Of a DNA stretch of 64,000 bases, positions 36,501 through 47,800 are shown in pieces. The DNA is taken from positions 22,370,767-22,434,766 of the forward strand of contig OZ037766.1 of the NCBI GenBank assembly GCA_964035545.1, in the 5' to 3' direction. Position 1 is the first letter of the stretch. Every line of letters begins with the position of its first letter. This DNA is from Bugula neritina (Eukaryota > Bryozoa > Gymnolaemata > Cheilostomatida > Bugulidae). The translations under genes were made by a program, and so were the position numbers. The notes beneath the pieces are model-generated. The model was not told the origin of the DNA, searched no databases, and saw only the letters and a program-made list of their open reading frames with translations.

Positions 36501-39500
36501 TAAACTGGGCTAAGGATTTGTTTTCTATTGTGGCAAAGAAGCAATTATGACTAGATGTCTTTCCTAACATCACTAATATCTTTTACTTGGGATTTGAACC
36601 ACTGACCCTGTGTTTACTACGCCAGTGCTCTAACCCTTATATCACAGCTGCCCCCCCCCCCTCCCCTGTGTTACTGTTGAAACATTAAAGCAAATTTAGT
36701 CAGATTACTTTGTAAAAATGAATCTATATTAAAATCAGAATAGTGTGAAAACATGAGTTTATGCCAAGGAAGGAACATTTAAGTCATGCTCAGAGTACTG
36801 TAGTATAATTCCAAGTCAATTTGTTAACTGATAAGCCAATGCTTCATTTGAATTGCTACCATCATTTCATATTTCAGAGAGTTGACTGTAGCCCTGGAAC
36901 TCAATGGAGTGAGTGCCACTGAAGACATGGCTATGGTTGCCCAGATAAAAGCTGAGGTGCGGAAACTGTCTAATCGTAATGATATCTACAATAGCATATG
37001 TGTGTTGGAGAGCGATGAACAGTTAGAGGAAAACACAAAGAGAATGATCTACTTGCCTCCTACACCAAAAACTCCCCAACAAATTGCAGACAATGTTGCA
37101 GTGAGTCTTACCTTTTACTACTGAGAAACTGTTGGTGTATTTTCCATATAGCTTGCAAGGTACTAACTGTAATTGTTAATCTATGTATGACGTTCACTAA
37201 TTATTCTAGTATCAATTAACGGCCATGTTACGTTTTGGTAGCAAAACCATGTTTTAAGTTGTATACTAACTATTTAACTATATATAAAACATCATATTTT
37301 ATGTCAACAGAAATACTCATTTCCAAAATTGGTCATTGTACTAAAAGTTTGAATTTATAAAATATTTCACTTAAACTAGTGATATTTGTCATAGTTTGAG
37401 TGAAGTATTTTATAAATTCAAATATTTAGCACACCAGCCATTTTTGAAAGTAACTAATTTTGTTGACTTCAAATATAATGTTTTAAAATAATAACATAAA
37501 AATTTTCTGTAATTATTATACATTTTAAAACATGATGTATATTTCTGCTATTACCTGAACTTGTAGCAAAAATCATTCTCTTCCTTTCAATGTATCATTG
37601 TAGGAGGATGAGGGGTCTTTGAGTGGAGAGCTGGTGATAGATAAGACAGATGGTCTGATTCACCTGCCACACCCTGCACCGTCTGTTAAAACTTATACCA
37701 CAACTGTTACAGGTGGGAATAACTCCATAGCATATTGTTCGTGCCTCATCGTGTCACACAGTAATATCATAGCTGTGACCTTGTTAGCAACTCAAAGGGA
37801 AGCTGCACTGAAATATAGTTAATAGTATGATGCACTGAGCAGCAACTGTAGTTGCATAATAAAATGGCGGAAAGCTAACATATAAAACTTGCAAGAATTA
37901 TTATATGCCAGGCTACTATAATTATAACAGTAATTGTAAGTTATATTTTAGTTATTATATTTTCTAGTGAAATACTATGCAGTAGAGTTACTAATTTTTA
38001 CCATTTTAACTTGCTATTTTCTCTACTTGTTAAGTCATAGTGTGAAATGACAAATAATCATCATCAAAATTTGATTTGAAAGACTGGGGTACTCAAATAT
38101 ATCTGTCCATATACACTCAACATTAGGTTCTAAGTCTACATCTAAGGTGCTAATTGTTATATTCTAGTGTGAATGATATAACAGTATGTAGAGGGAAGGT
38201 TACTGATTTACTGTGAATTGCAACATCCTACAGCTGTTAATAACACCTCAGATAGTAATTCACTGTGAAATCTAAATATAAACTGCTTAGCAAGATCTGT
38301 ACAAATATTGTATATAGGTGATGATTTTAACAGTTATAAGCCAAAACACTGCATCTACTAATTATAGCTACTATAAGTATAGTAAGATATGAACCCTGGT
38401 TTATATTATAACTCTAATATGTTACACATAACACATAGTCACATACAATGTTTTATTGTAGTTCTATGCATTATAGTTAAGTTTGAAATAATGTGCATGC
38501 TGTAATTAGTGATAGAAATTGTATTTGTACCATTATTTTCCATTCTATATTTTAAGTTGAGCTACTAAGTAGTTTTTTATTTTTTTTCACTTTCTTTAGC
38601 AAGTTAATTTCATTAAATGTCCATTTAAATTTTGTTTTTTTTTTGTTTTTTCAAAAGTATCTTATTTGTATGCAAATGTACAAGAAATATGCTTTGGGAT
38701 ATCAAATTAAACAGATAAGTTGGAATAGAATCCCTTGTTCTCGGATTCTATAAGCTATGTTAGGTCTTTAGTGTAAAAGTTAAACATGCAATGCTGTAGA
38801 GCCGATCCTGGAAATAGACGAGGAAGCAATTGCTGATGGGGAAGGTGAAGGAGATAATGTTACGGCGTCAATGTCGGCATCACGGCAGCAATCAGCAAGA
38901 GTCAAATCAGGTCAGCCGTCTGTTAAATCCCGCCCTGTGAGTCAAGGCAGCTCCTTGAACACTGAAGTAATAGAAAAGGAACTTGAGGTTTTGAGTGCTA
39001 AACAGACACAGAATATGGAGACTACCACTGAAGAACCCGAACATAGGTATAAGTTTTAGAAGCTATATTTGTATACAAGTACATGTGCACCACATGTATA
39101 TTGAGCTCTACAAAGTTCTGTATAGAATTATAATACAGGTATATAATTATATAATTGGATGGGGAGGGGAAGATAATAATTAATCAATTACCATTAATTG
39201 TAAGATCTAAGTTATGTCATTTTTGATTATTGATTATTGATTATGCTAAAACTCAGGTGCGTTGGCTCATATTTACTTGTGTTCCACAGCAAACATTGGT
39301 GTATCTTTGTAGCCTGAGTCCACACTCAGCTAAAGACAACAGGAGTTCAAGGCCTTCTACTGGTGAGCCATTATTTTGTTTAAAACACCAGTCTATATAT
39401 ATATGTAGTCTTAGTTGGGGGTTGGATTTAATCTTGAACCATATACATTGCAAAGCATTCATATGATAAATTCCAGTGAGTAGCTTAATACTGAGAGTTG

Positions 39501-40401
39501 AAAAATATTAAAAATTTCTAACAAGTATGTTGATGTTTGATGCAAATCAGCTTACACGCAATGCAGTTAGTAAAAACTTATTTGGAAAATATTGTGGCAC
39601 ACGAGTACATTATCTGTTGGAAGATGTTTATGTTAATATTATTATCAAATCTCAAGAGGATTAGGCTCGTGACATAGAACATGTTAGAATTGTAGCTTTC
39701 TCTCCACTATCTATTGCATAATTCTAGAGAAGCTTTGTTGCACAGGCTATTCTAAAAAGAAGATAAGTGAGCTGAGGGGCGTCAGTATAACCCCCACAAT
39801 ATTGTCAGTCAGTCTTGATCAGACTCAAGCTCTGCACACTGAAGAGCCTTCTGAACTTGCTCAACTAAAAGTAATGTCTATTGGGGATGACAAAGGTTCA
39901 ACATCCTCTTTAGTAGAGCATGTAAGTTTGAATAGAGCATCAGCATTTTCTTATGCATTTGTATGCTTAAACTAACTTATTGCATTAATATTTCAAAGAT
40001 GTTAGATTACAGAAGCCACAATATTTTTGTACATAAAATGTAGAGGTCAAAACTCACATGTCAACAAAATATTGATTCGAATGAGTTGTACAGGATGTAT
40101 AGTTTTGTAAGAAAAACTAGTTTTACTATTTGACTTTTCATTAGTCATTACATGTTATATTCTATAATCATAGGAGAAAGATGAGTCTCAAAGACATGAT
40201 GGTGAAAGTTTGCCTGGGAATAATGATAAAAGCTATACAATACAAACATTACAACCTGAGGACCATTCTGTCAAAAGTGATGCAATCGATCCTGTAGATG
40301 CTACGAGGATGCAAAGCACAAATTTCCTGTTTGACAGATATTCACACATTGATATTAAATCTCCTGATGTGCTAACATATTCACCCGAGGCATCATCTTA
40401 G
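24600..40401 (+). CDS. HEATR4: HEAT repeat-containing protein 4 (HEATR4), complete, 22 exons, 1234 aa
   Basis: A HEAT-repeat scaffold of unknown biochemical role, testis-enriched in mammals. Exons: 24600-24830, 25309-25427, 25807-25973, 26484-26695, 27280-27425, 27636-27772, 29357-29503, 29875-30095, 30977-31076, 31157-31315, 31589-31779, 32050-32208, 34324-34446, 34986-35151, 35344-35529, 36258-36447, 36878-37100, 37604-37712, 38800-39046, 39313-39362, 39728-39921, 40174-40401; all phases close. The N-terminal half is charged and lysine-rich without a recognised domain. From exon 10 (DEWRSKWHLNMRFDDATPDD) come about eight helical HEAT units, e.g. HPHVRIKAISTCA, HPKVRLAAAISLHVL, HSDVRKAAAQSLGKCG, DEYVAVRKEACIAAGNL and DPIWRIKALAIQALGKIG. 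The tail (exons 18-22) is acidic and Ser/Gln-rich. LVHSMLAEHLNDCSWRHR and KAAAQSLGKCGYGRLVHDK match the human protein. The start is the first ATG of exon 1. Introns 7, 12 and 13 carry splice-junction repeats. Confidence 0.87.
27482..27511 (+). repeat. Poly-C/CT low-complexity tract
   Basis: About ten C followed by (CT)n inside HEATR4 intron 5. It is only a low-complexity run. Confidence 0.7.
29491..29632 (+). repeat. 31-bp minisatellite made from the HEATR4 exon 7 donor junction
   Basis: The junction GATTGGCTGACTG|GTGAGTGTTCTGCA is repeated four to five times at about 31-bp intervals beginning in the exon itself, with small changes (GATTAGCTAATTG, GGTTGGCTGATTG). Every full copy preserves GGTGAGTGT, a strong 5' splice site. 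Using a later copy would shift frame and meet a TGA within the first unit. Confidence 0.9.
30240..30715 (+). repeat. Degenerate hexamer-periodic tract in HEATR4 intron 8
   Basis: Runs such as GCTAATCATACAGATAGTAC and CTACTAGTTATACCAATACG, plus TACTGCTAGTCATACTGCTAC, show an imperfect 3/6-bp rhythm with a TA core. It ends in two copies of TTGCTAGTCATAATATATGAC. This is the one such tract in the window that is not near a gene 5' end. Confidence 0.55.
32197..32350 (+). repeat. 75-78-bp tandem duplication including the HEATR4 exon 12 donor
   Basis: The exon end and donor AGTAATAATACA|GTATGTA at 32197-32215 recurs at about 32272 with the rest of the unit (TACACTTACAATGTATAC-type middle), and a third copy begins near 32350 (AGTAATTGTG). 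The duplicated donor would introduce an in-frame stop if used. Confidence 0.85.
33418..33475 (-). mobile_element. Possible tRNA-derived SINE-like fragment
   Basis: The minus strand carries TGGTTTAGTGGTGAAG (A-box-like) and, about 40 bp later, GGGCTCAAAC (imperfect B-box). It resembles the head of a tRNA-type SINE but is weaker than the copies at 13321 and 36590. Confidence 0.35.
34801..34985 (+). repeat. About 31-bp minisatellite made from the HEATR4 exon 14 acceptor junction
   Basis: Six units of 30-32 bp, typically GATGTGTGTGACTGTTTATA followed by GTGTTGTTGCA, run head to tail into exon 14. The last unit supplies the real acceptor TTGTTGCAG|ATG at 34985. Four of the five upstream units also end in TTGTTGCAG or TTGTTTCAG, so several near-identical 3' splice sites lie in tandem. 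Confidence 0.9.
35552..35890 (-). mobile_element. Truncated LINE (non-LTR retrotransposon) 3' end
   Basis: On the minus strand, about 35880-35765 encodes RRVEFQCSTLWNKLPSSIRA, then an FKLALRDHL motif. This LWN-LP-R…FK-L--HL pattern is the conserved C-terminus of CR1/jockey-type LINE reverse transcriptase proteins. A 3' UTR of about 200 bp follows, ending in an (AAAC)n tail at about 35552-35572. The 5' part is missing, as in typical 5'-truncated insertions. It lies in HEATR4 intron 15. Confidence 0.7.
36545..36672 (-). mobile_element. tRNA-derived SINE-like sequence with poly-C flank
   Basis: The minus strand has TATAAGGGTTAGAGCACTGG (A-box region) and GGTTCAAATCCC (B-box) at tRNA-like spacing. 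A run of 11-12 G precedes it on that strand (36650-36661). The downstream part to about 36545 may be the SINE body. It lies in HEATR4 intron 16. Confidence 0.6.
37225..37560. mobile_element. Large imperfect palindrome (foldback/MITE-like) in HEATR4 intron 17
   Basis: Two arms of about 160 bp are reverse complements with scattered mismatches, centred near 37388. Pairs include GTTTGAATTTATAAAATATT against its complement near 37400-37430, AAAACATCATATTT against 37465-37485, and CATGTTTTAAGTTGTATA against 37520-37540. I could not define a target duplication, so transposon origin is inferred from structure only. Confidence 0.6.
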
Positions 40402-41897
40402 GGTGCAAATACACTGTAAACTACAAGAATGTTCTTGCAGTTGTTTTACATTTTCTAATAGTGGAAGTTGCCCTACCAATTCTGTTTATTGAGCTGTTTC
40501 ATTGTTATATTGATAAACTACTTAACTTCTCCATTTCTGCATTAACAACATAATGTTATAAATTATATGTATTTCTCTATTATTTTAAGTTACATTAGCA
40601 TTTGATAACATTTTTTCTTTTTGAATCATATTAATTTTTGCATGGTGAAAATGTAGAGAAAATGTATATTGCAGGTTTATATAGAAATATCAAAAAACAA
40701 ATTCTTTTTGCTCTGATAATTGAGTTTAAACAAACCTAAAAGTTTCACAATAAAATTTACTACAAAAATTATAATGTGCTAAAATACCAACAATTCGTCA
40801 TGATATGAAATGGCTATCATTAGAGCAAAATCTGATAAATGTGCAGTTTGCTCATCTATCACAGATGTTGTTATGTTTCTGCAGTAAACCTTAAACTTAT
40901 ACTAACTGACCATCATTTACAGGTTATATCTTTATAATGATTAAATTCATCACTATTAGCTATTATATAGGTTTGTAAAAGCATAGTTTTGATTGGCTGT
41001 TTGGTTTCAAGTTTTATTATACTTTAAAGAGGCTTCCACTTTACAAGGTTTAAGTACTTACATTGAAAGGCATTTTAATTTTCTATATTTTAAATGAATT
41101 TAAAATATTGCAGTTGCTGATTAGGCCTACATTTGAATTTCTGTACAGTTTTACTTAGTGATGTGAAATGAAAAATTCCTTAATGAGTTAACAAAGCATT
41201 ATTATGCTATATTTTAGGTCTTGTAACTTATTTAGATTATTATAAAATCTTTATCTAATAATATTCTAACAACCCTCAAGAATGGAATACTTCAATTATA
41301 TGTTTAGTTGTCAAGCTCAAGCAACCCCTATAATAATTAACTTAGTCTTATTATGGCTGAAGAACTATAGCTTTGAAGCTTTTGTAGGTTAAAATTTTGA
41401 GTTTATAGCTGTGATGGGAATGTTTTCAATAAACTTTATTATGCCGTTATAGTTATTATAGTCATTTAGTAGTGTGGACAGTTGTAAGCTTCAATACATT
41501 TATATATATATCATTTTATATTCTGCCATGACTATGATGCAAAGTTGTAACTAAATGGTAACTTTGGGTTTAGCCTGAGAACAATAATAAAGTAAACAGT
41601 AGGAACAATTAAATAATAATTATAATGGTTATTTAGGACTGGACCAAATGGAGTTATATACAAGAGTTAATTATTCTGTCTCATCAAGTTAACCCACCTA
41701 ATAAGCCACGCCCCATCACGAGCCAATAGCGCGCCAACTATAGTGTTTGTTATTATAATCTAAGGAAGTACGGTTCATTCACATCCAGTGTGTGTAACTA
41801 ATTTGTTAGGCTGTGGACTATGACCTGCTCTAAGGTGTTAGCAGTTTAGACTTGAGAAAGCTCGTTGCAGCATATCTAAAGTCAGCTGCTGCAAGAC
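40402..41897 (+). other. HEATR4 3' flank and Tiki upstream region
   Basis: After the HEATR4 stop there is a canonical AATAAA at 40749-40754, a plausible poly(A) signal giving a 3' UTR of about 370 nt; another AATAAA lies near 41428. The rest is AT-rich and shows nothing coding. Confidence 0.4.
41703..41735 (+). promoter_or_regulatory. Candidate Tiki promoter elements (GC box and CCAAT box)
   Basis: GCCACGCCCC (Sp/KLF-type GC box) at about 41704-41713 and AGCCAATAG (CCAAT box) at about 41721-41729 are followed by GCGCGCC. They lie about 170-190 bp upstream of the Tiki ATG in otherwise very AT-rich DNA. The assignment is by motif only. Confidence 0.4.
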
Positions 41898-44800
41898 ATG
41901 AATTATCTACATACTTTACAATGGAGGCCGTTATATTACTTGATTATACTAGTATTAGCTATTCATGGATCTAAGGAATTGAATTCAACTACTCTTCAAT
42001 GTCCGGAAAACTCCTCTGTTAGTATTATTATATTATTTTGTAGTTGTTTTATTGACAAAACAGCAATAATGTAATTATTATAGACAATGTGATATTATAG
42101 TTTAAATATAGGATTGTTAATTTACTTGTGCTAAAAAGTTACATCCACATAATATTGGCATTATTGTGCTGCAAACTATAATAATAGTATATTCCACATT
42201 TTATTCTTACAGCAATATAAAGAAATACAGTCAGTTAATTTAATGGTAAAGTTTTAAATAGTTAATATTATATATTAAAGTTTTTACTAACATTCGAGAC
42301 TAAAAGTAATGATAAGTCTATAGAGCTGAATGACTGTTGGTAAAGATCATAGGTAGCACAATCTCTTTAATAGTTTAAATCTACTTTATTCAAAAATATG
42401 ATTTAAGTAAAACTATTTTACTAAGAAGCAAAGAACTAGTTTGTTTGAACTTGCATGTATTCGTATTGAACGTAGTTTTAACCAAATACCATGAAGTAGA
42501 GTTGAACAACACCTTGTTGATATTATAAAAAAAGGTAGAGCTGGTGCATTTAATATAAATATATAGTAAAATATATAATCTAGCTATTACAGTTAGGTAT
42601 AATTAGCATACTTACATACACCTGAATTCATTTATTGTCAATTATCTTCCTAATACTTTACATAAAGTACTTTGCTCTTATACTCCGAGAGGTATACTGA
42701 AAAAAACCCTTTAGAGTTTAGTTCATCAATAACTGAAACTGTAAATACTTAATTCCACATAACACTATAATTTTTAGTTATATTTCTTTATTTTATATTT
42801 TGCATTTTAACTATGCAGGTAAGCTTTATATTTTCCAGCTCTGCATAAACAAAGAAATTAACTAAATGTTGAGTTACAAAGTACAACTACTGAATCAAGT
42901 CACACTTATTGTAATTGTTTAATTTAAATACAAACCAGCATTGAAGTTTTTCCTCTAAGGAAAACTTGAACAAAATAAAGCTGAGATGCTGTCAATCTCA
43001 TCATTTCTTTTAGCTTCGTTAGCAGTTCACCCTATGTTTGATTATAAAGCCATAATAATATTGATAGACTAAAGAAAATAGCCACAAGACATATGCTCCT
43101 AAACCCAATTATTGCAGCTCAACAAGTTTTTCATATATGAACCTGATGATTTAGTGCAAGTAGAATTGTTTGCATCAAATTTACCAAGACATTGAACGGT
43201 ACACCAATTGTCAGGAATCAACAACTTTTTAACTGACTTTTGTTTTTTATCACACTTTCATTCATTTGGATAACAACAGAGTAACAAAGCCTAGCAAGGC
43301 TGTGCAAACTGTTGTAATTATGTCTCAAGACATCCCATACATATACAACCATATATCTCGACATTCTATTATACTCAGTTATAGATAATATTGTGCTAGT
43401 CAAATGACTTACAGCACTTGGAGCTGGGTATAATAAAGCAATAGAATTGCAGCTATACATGCCCATACATTAACTTGATACGAAGTGGATTTAATTCTTC
43501 TCAAAATGTAGCCATCATTTTGTGTAAGAATTCAAACATCCTACAGTATCTAGTGTATAGTTTCTATTGAACATCATAATAATACATTTACTCTAGTATT
43601 AACTTCTTCTCACCTTTCTCCGCCATTTCTTGATCGATTTGATGAAGATCCTTGTTTATTATTTGAACTGGCATCAATATACTTTTCAATGGAATAGAAT
43701 TTTAAAAATTTAGTAAATCTTAGTAATAACAATTTGATGAAAGCTATGTGCTCTGTATGGTAGAAATGATTAGATTCTGTTGGACTCTGCAACATTTCCT
43801 TCCTTTCTCTGCCATTTCCTGATTGATGACGATGGGACTCTGCAACTGTTGTTTAATTTATTCTAAATCTGTATTTAATATTATTCTCCTACTGTAACCC
43901 TGTAGCACATGGCTACATCAACTTTAATTTAAAATTAGAGCTGAAGTAGGAGCTGTATAATATAAACAATCAATAGAAGACCATTCTTTGGGCAACTCAT
44001 TAGCTAAAACAACTTAATTAAGAAAGTCAAACATGCAATGCAAGAAAGTAATTGATTTCTAGGATTTTATTAGCATAATTAATGTGTATTAACAGCTGTG
44101 TCTTGTCACTATATTATATCTTACATGCTTCAATAAGATGCATTTTTAATTATTAACTGTTAAACACATCAAAAGTTTTAGGTTTTCATATCATAGTTTA
44201 ATATCCAAACTTTCAAAACTTGAAACTTGAGGCATTGTGGTTGAAAAATATGACAATTTTTCACTGCAGCTGAGCAAATTTTTCTACTTGTATTGTTCCA
44301 GCAGTCAGAACTAAACTCCTTTCTGTGGACGTTGGAGAGAGATCCACCCTCCTATTTCTTTGGTACAATACACGTGCCTTACACCAGAGTCTGGGACTAC
44401 ATACCTCTGAGTGCAAAGAATGCATTCCGAAATGCTGAAAACGTGTATTTTGAGCTTGATTTGACTGATGGCAAAACGGCGGCAGCTCTCACCAACTGCA
44501 AGATGCTGTCGGATGGAGTAACCTTGAGTGATATTCTCTCTAAAAGACTCTACCGAAGGCTGACTCGTTACATGGATTACGTCAAGAAGCAGATTGCTGA
44601 CTGGACGAGCAAGGAGCAGAGGGGTCGGGGCATCAAGACTGACTATTACTCAGACTATCAGTACAGGTTAGATCTCAGACTATACTGTGTTGGTGTAAAC
44701 CGGCAGTAAAGATATTACATTCTTTCTTTACTGAATGTAGCAGTTTGCACCAGAAAGGGCAGAAGTTCTATAAACTCGTGTGAAATACGAAGTAATTCTA

Positions 44801-47800
44801 TGTTTTGAATATAATTTGTTTACGATTACTATATATAATGATATTCATGGTAAGTGAGTAACTACACATACACTGATCAGTTTATATGGAATTATTCTCA
44901 AATTTCTTAACAACAAAAGAACTTCAGTAAAAAAACCTTAGCAACAGTATAATACTGAGTAGTAGGAGTTATGAAATTACACAGTCTTTTCTCATTTGCT
45001 CATATCCTGAGTAGTGTTTAGCTAAAATAGTCTTTAGTTTAAATTCCTTTTGCTAAATGCTGTAATATTTTTGCCTTAAAACCCAAATAGTTCTTGAACA
45101 GATTATACAGTGCAATCTGCCACACAACAGTGTTGTTTAGTTGAAGTATAAACAATCATAGGTGGTTGTTAACACTTGACCTGCATGCCCACTCTGACAC
45201 GAGTCTGTTTCCACTTCACTATCTTACTGTATATAAAGTTAGCTAAAGTCAAAAGCCTGCTAATTATCACTTCACTTTTACAGGCCAGTTTATTTACAAC
45301 TTAATTGTTTGTATACATGCATGTAATAGTTTATTATGGTACGGGCCTCATGTTTCTACCTGACATATAGCACTTAAATCTATATGCTCCAACTTAGCTG
45401 CATCTGCCATCTAGTTTATAAAAAATTTACGATGTTTTTAGCTAAAGCTCTCAACAACAACAATGGATGAAGCTACACACACGCACACGCACACACATGC
45501 ACACACATGTACACACATGTACACACATACACACACGCACACGCACACGCACACGCACACGCACACACATGCACACACATGTACACACATGTACACACAT
45601 GTACACACATGTACACACATGTACACACATGGACGTTTATTTTGTAGAGCAATTGTTGGATCGTGGCAAAGAATGAAGCCAGTATGGCTGATGTTGTTAC
45701 TAAACTCCCTCACCAAGAGCGATGTAAGGCTGTTTGGGGTGCCGGTGTTAGATCTCTACCTGTCCCGCCAAGCCTCCCAATGGAACAAGAGAATTGGAGC
45801 TATAGAAAATGTAGCTGACCAGTGTGAACCCTTGAACCAGCTTAACCAGACCCAGGTAACCTCTCAGTAGCAGGGTATGTCTTACAGGTACATGGCTAGC
45901 ATCAGACTATGTCAAATTGATAAACCACCAATTTAGCTTCTCTTGAATGTTTAAAACTTCAGAAATTTTCTTGTTGGCGGTGGCTGCGTTTATGCAGGTA
46001 AAAGTTGCATAAACTTCAAAAGAGAATATTTGTACTAAAAGAATAAAATTCCAAATCATTGCAGCTCTTTGTATTATGTGGTAATTTTTAGCAACTTGAT
46101 TATTATATCAGTGATTACAATAACTTGCTTTTTAAATTCAAAAATAAGTTGAGTTCAAGTTAGTTTTATTTCTGACTGAAGTGCAACTGTCAAGATACAA
46201 GAAGTTTACAATCTTTCATTTGATAATATGTAATAAATTAACCAGGCATATTGCAGTTTAAATCAATAATTGATAGCTAAAAAACTGTTAAAAGTTTACT
46301 GGAAAACCAAAATTTTTTTCATAGCACTGATATCAGAATGAACTTTTTTTAAAAGATCTTTATTGGTATGAACTTTTAATTTAGTAAACTATTTATTATG
46401 CCCAAATAAATGGCTTTAGATTGGTTAGTGCAAAAAGTATGAGAATGTTTAGCTTTAGGATAATGATTTTAAAAATTTGCCTGATGAGTTACTCATACTT
46501 TTTTTTGCTATTATGTATACGCAGCAATTAGAAATATTTTTATTAAAATTTTGGTATCCTAGTATTAGTATTGAAAATATTTTGAGAAAATGTTTTCTGT
46601 GATGCTTGCTGGCTAGCTTGACATTGCAGTTGAATACAAATAATTTAACCATTAAATTTAGTACAAAATACAAGTACTTGTATATATAACCATTGTTTTT
46701 AAAATTTAAGTACCATATAAAATGCAAACTATATAGTACTGTTTAGCTTACAGGTCTTACCAAAGGAAATTATATGAACTTTTGCTATCAAATTTTCAAA
46801 ATGCCAAAATTATATTTTACTATAATTATGCATCTCAAATATACAACACAAAAGATGAGAAAAGTTATTTAATGGTTGGTGTTTTAGTTTTACAATTATT
46901 TGCATGCTAAGGAATTGACCTAGTTCTACCTTTCTGATAGATGTAACATGCATGTGAACAAGCTGTATCTCTGCCAGTTTTATCTGTCAACAATAGTTGT
47001 TTAGTAAAACCACAACAAGTTGTTGTACATCATATGTCACACAGTTAGATGCAACTCAGCTTTACTTTTTACAAAACAGATAAGATAAAATATCAATTGG
47101 TTTGGGGGGTCAACTGCCAGCAGTCCATCACCACCACTCTAAGTGTGACTGCAGAAGTGATATTTTTAGTTAGGTCTGCCAGACCAATATTTAACTGTTA
47201 TAAAAAAAGTTTGTAAGCTTAAGCTACGCTGTATTATAGATGAGAAATCTCTTTGTAGTAAAGTTTTAGTAATTAATAATTAGTCCAAGAACGTATTGAA
47301 AATAAAATTATTCTAATAATGTGCCTCATGAAAGTTTGCATTGTACTTATTCTTTCTGCTTAAACTTAACCAAAAACTTAAAATTTGTTACAGCTTAAAT
47401 TCTTCTTGAAGAATTCGTAGGTTTTAGTCTATGGTAAAATATTCTCGATAACTAAATTCGTGACTTTTTAATATTTTCAAAATCAACTTTTTTATTGTTG
47501 TCTTAAATGCTGCAAGGTTCTACAAAGTTTTCATATTAGTGACTCCTTTCTCCAGATATCTGCTTCAAATTCAAACTAAAATATAGACTATAAATTATCA
47601 TAATGAGATGCATTGTACACAAGTCTGTCTCCATTATAATGTCTATCTCATGTTTTCACAAGAAACATTTTCCTATCACACATAATACAAACATTAGAAT
47701 TGTTCCGAACACAAAGGAACCTTACTCTTGTCACCTCCACCTACTCCAGTTACTGTCATCAAGTAATTATCATCACAAAAGGAGTATTAGAACACTCATC

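Noticed and set aside
43607-43836. Two copies of CCTTTCTCYGCCATTTC about 190 bp apart in Tiki intron 1
   Set aside because: An isolated imperfect direct repeat with no terminal structure; not enough to call an element.
45438-45870. ORFs rich in His-Thr or Val-Cys on both strands
   Set aside because: Produced by the CA microsatellite; only 45648-45855 is coding (Tiki exon 3).
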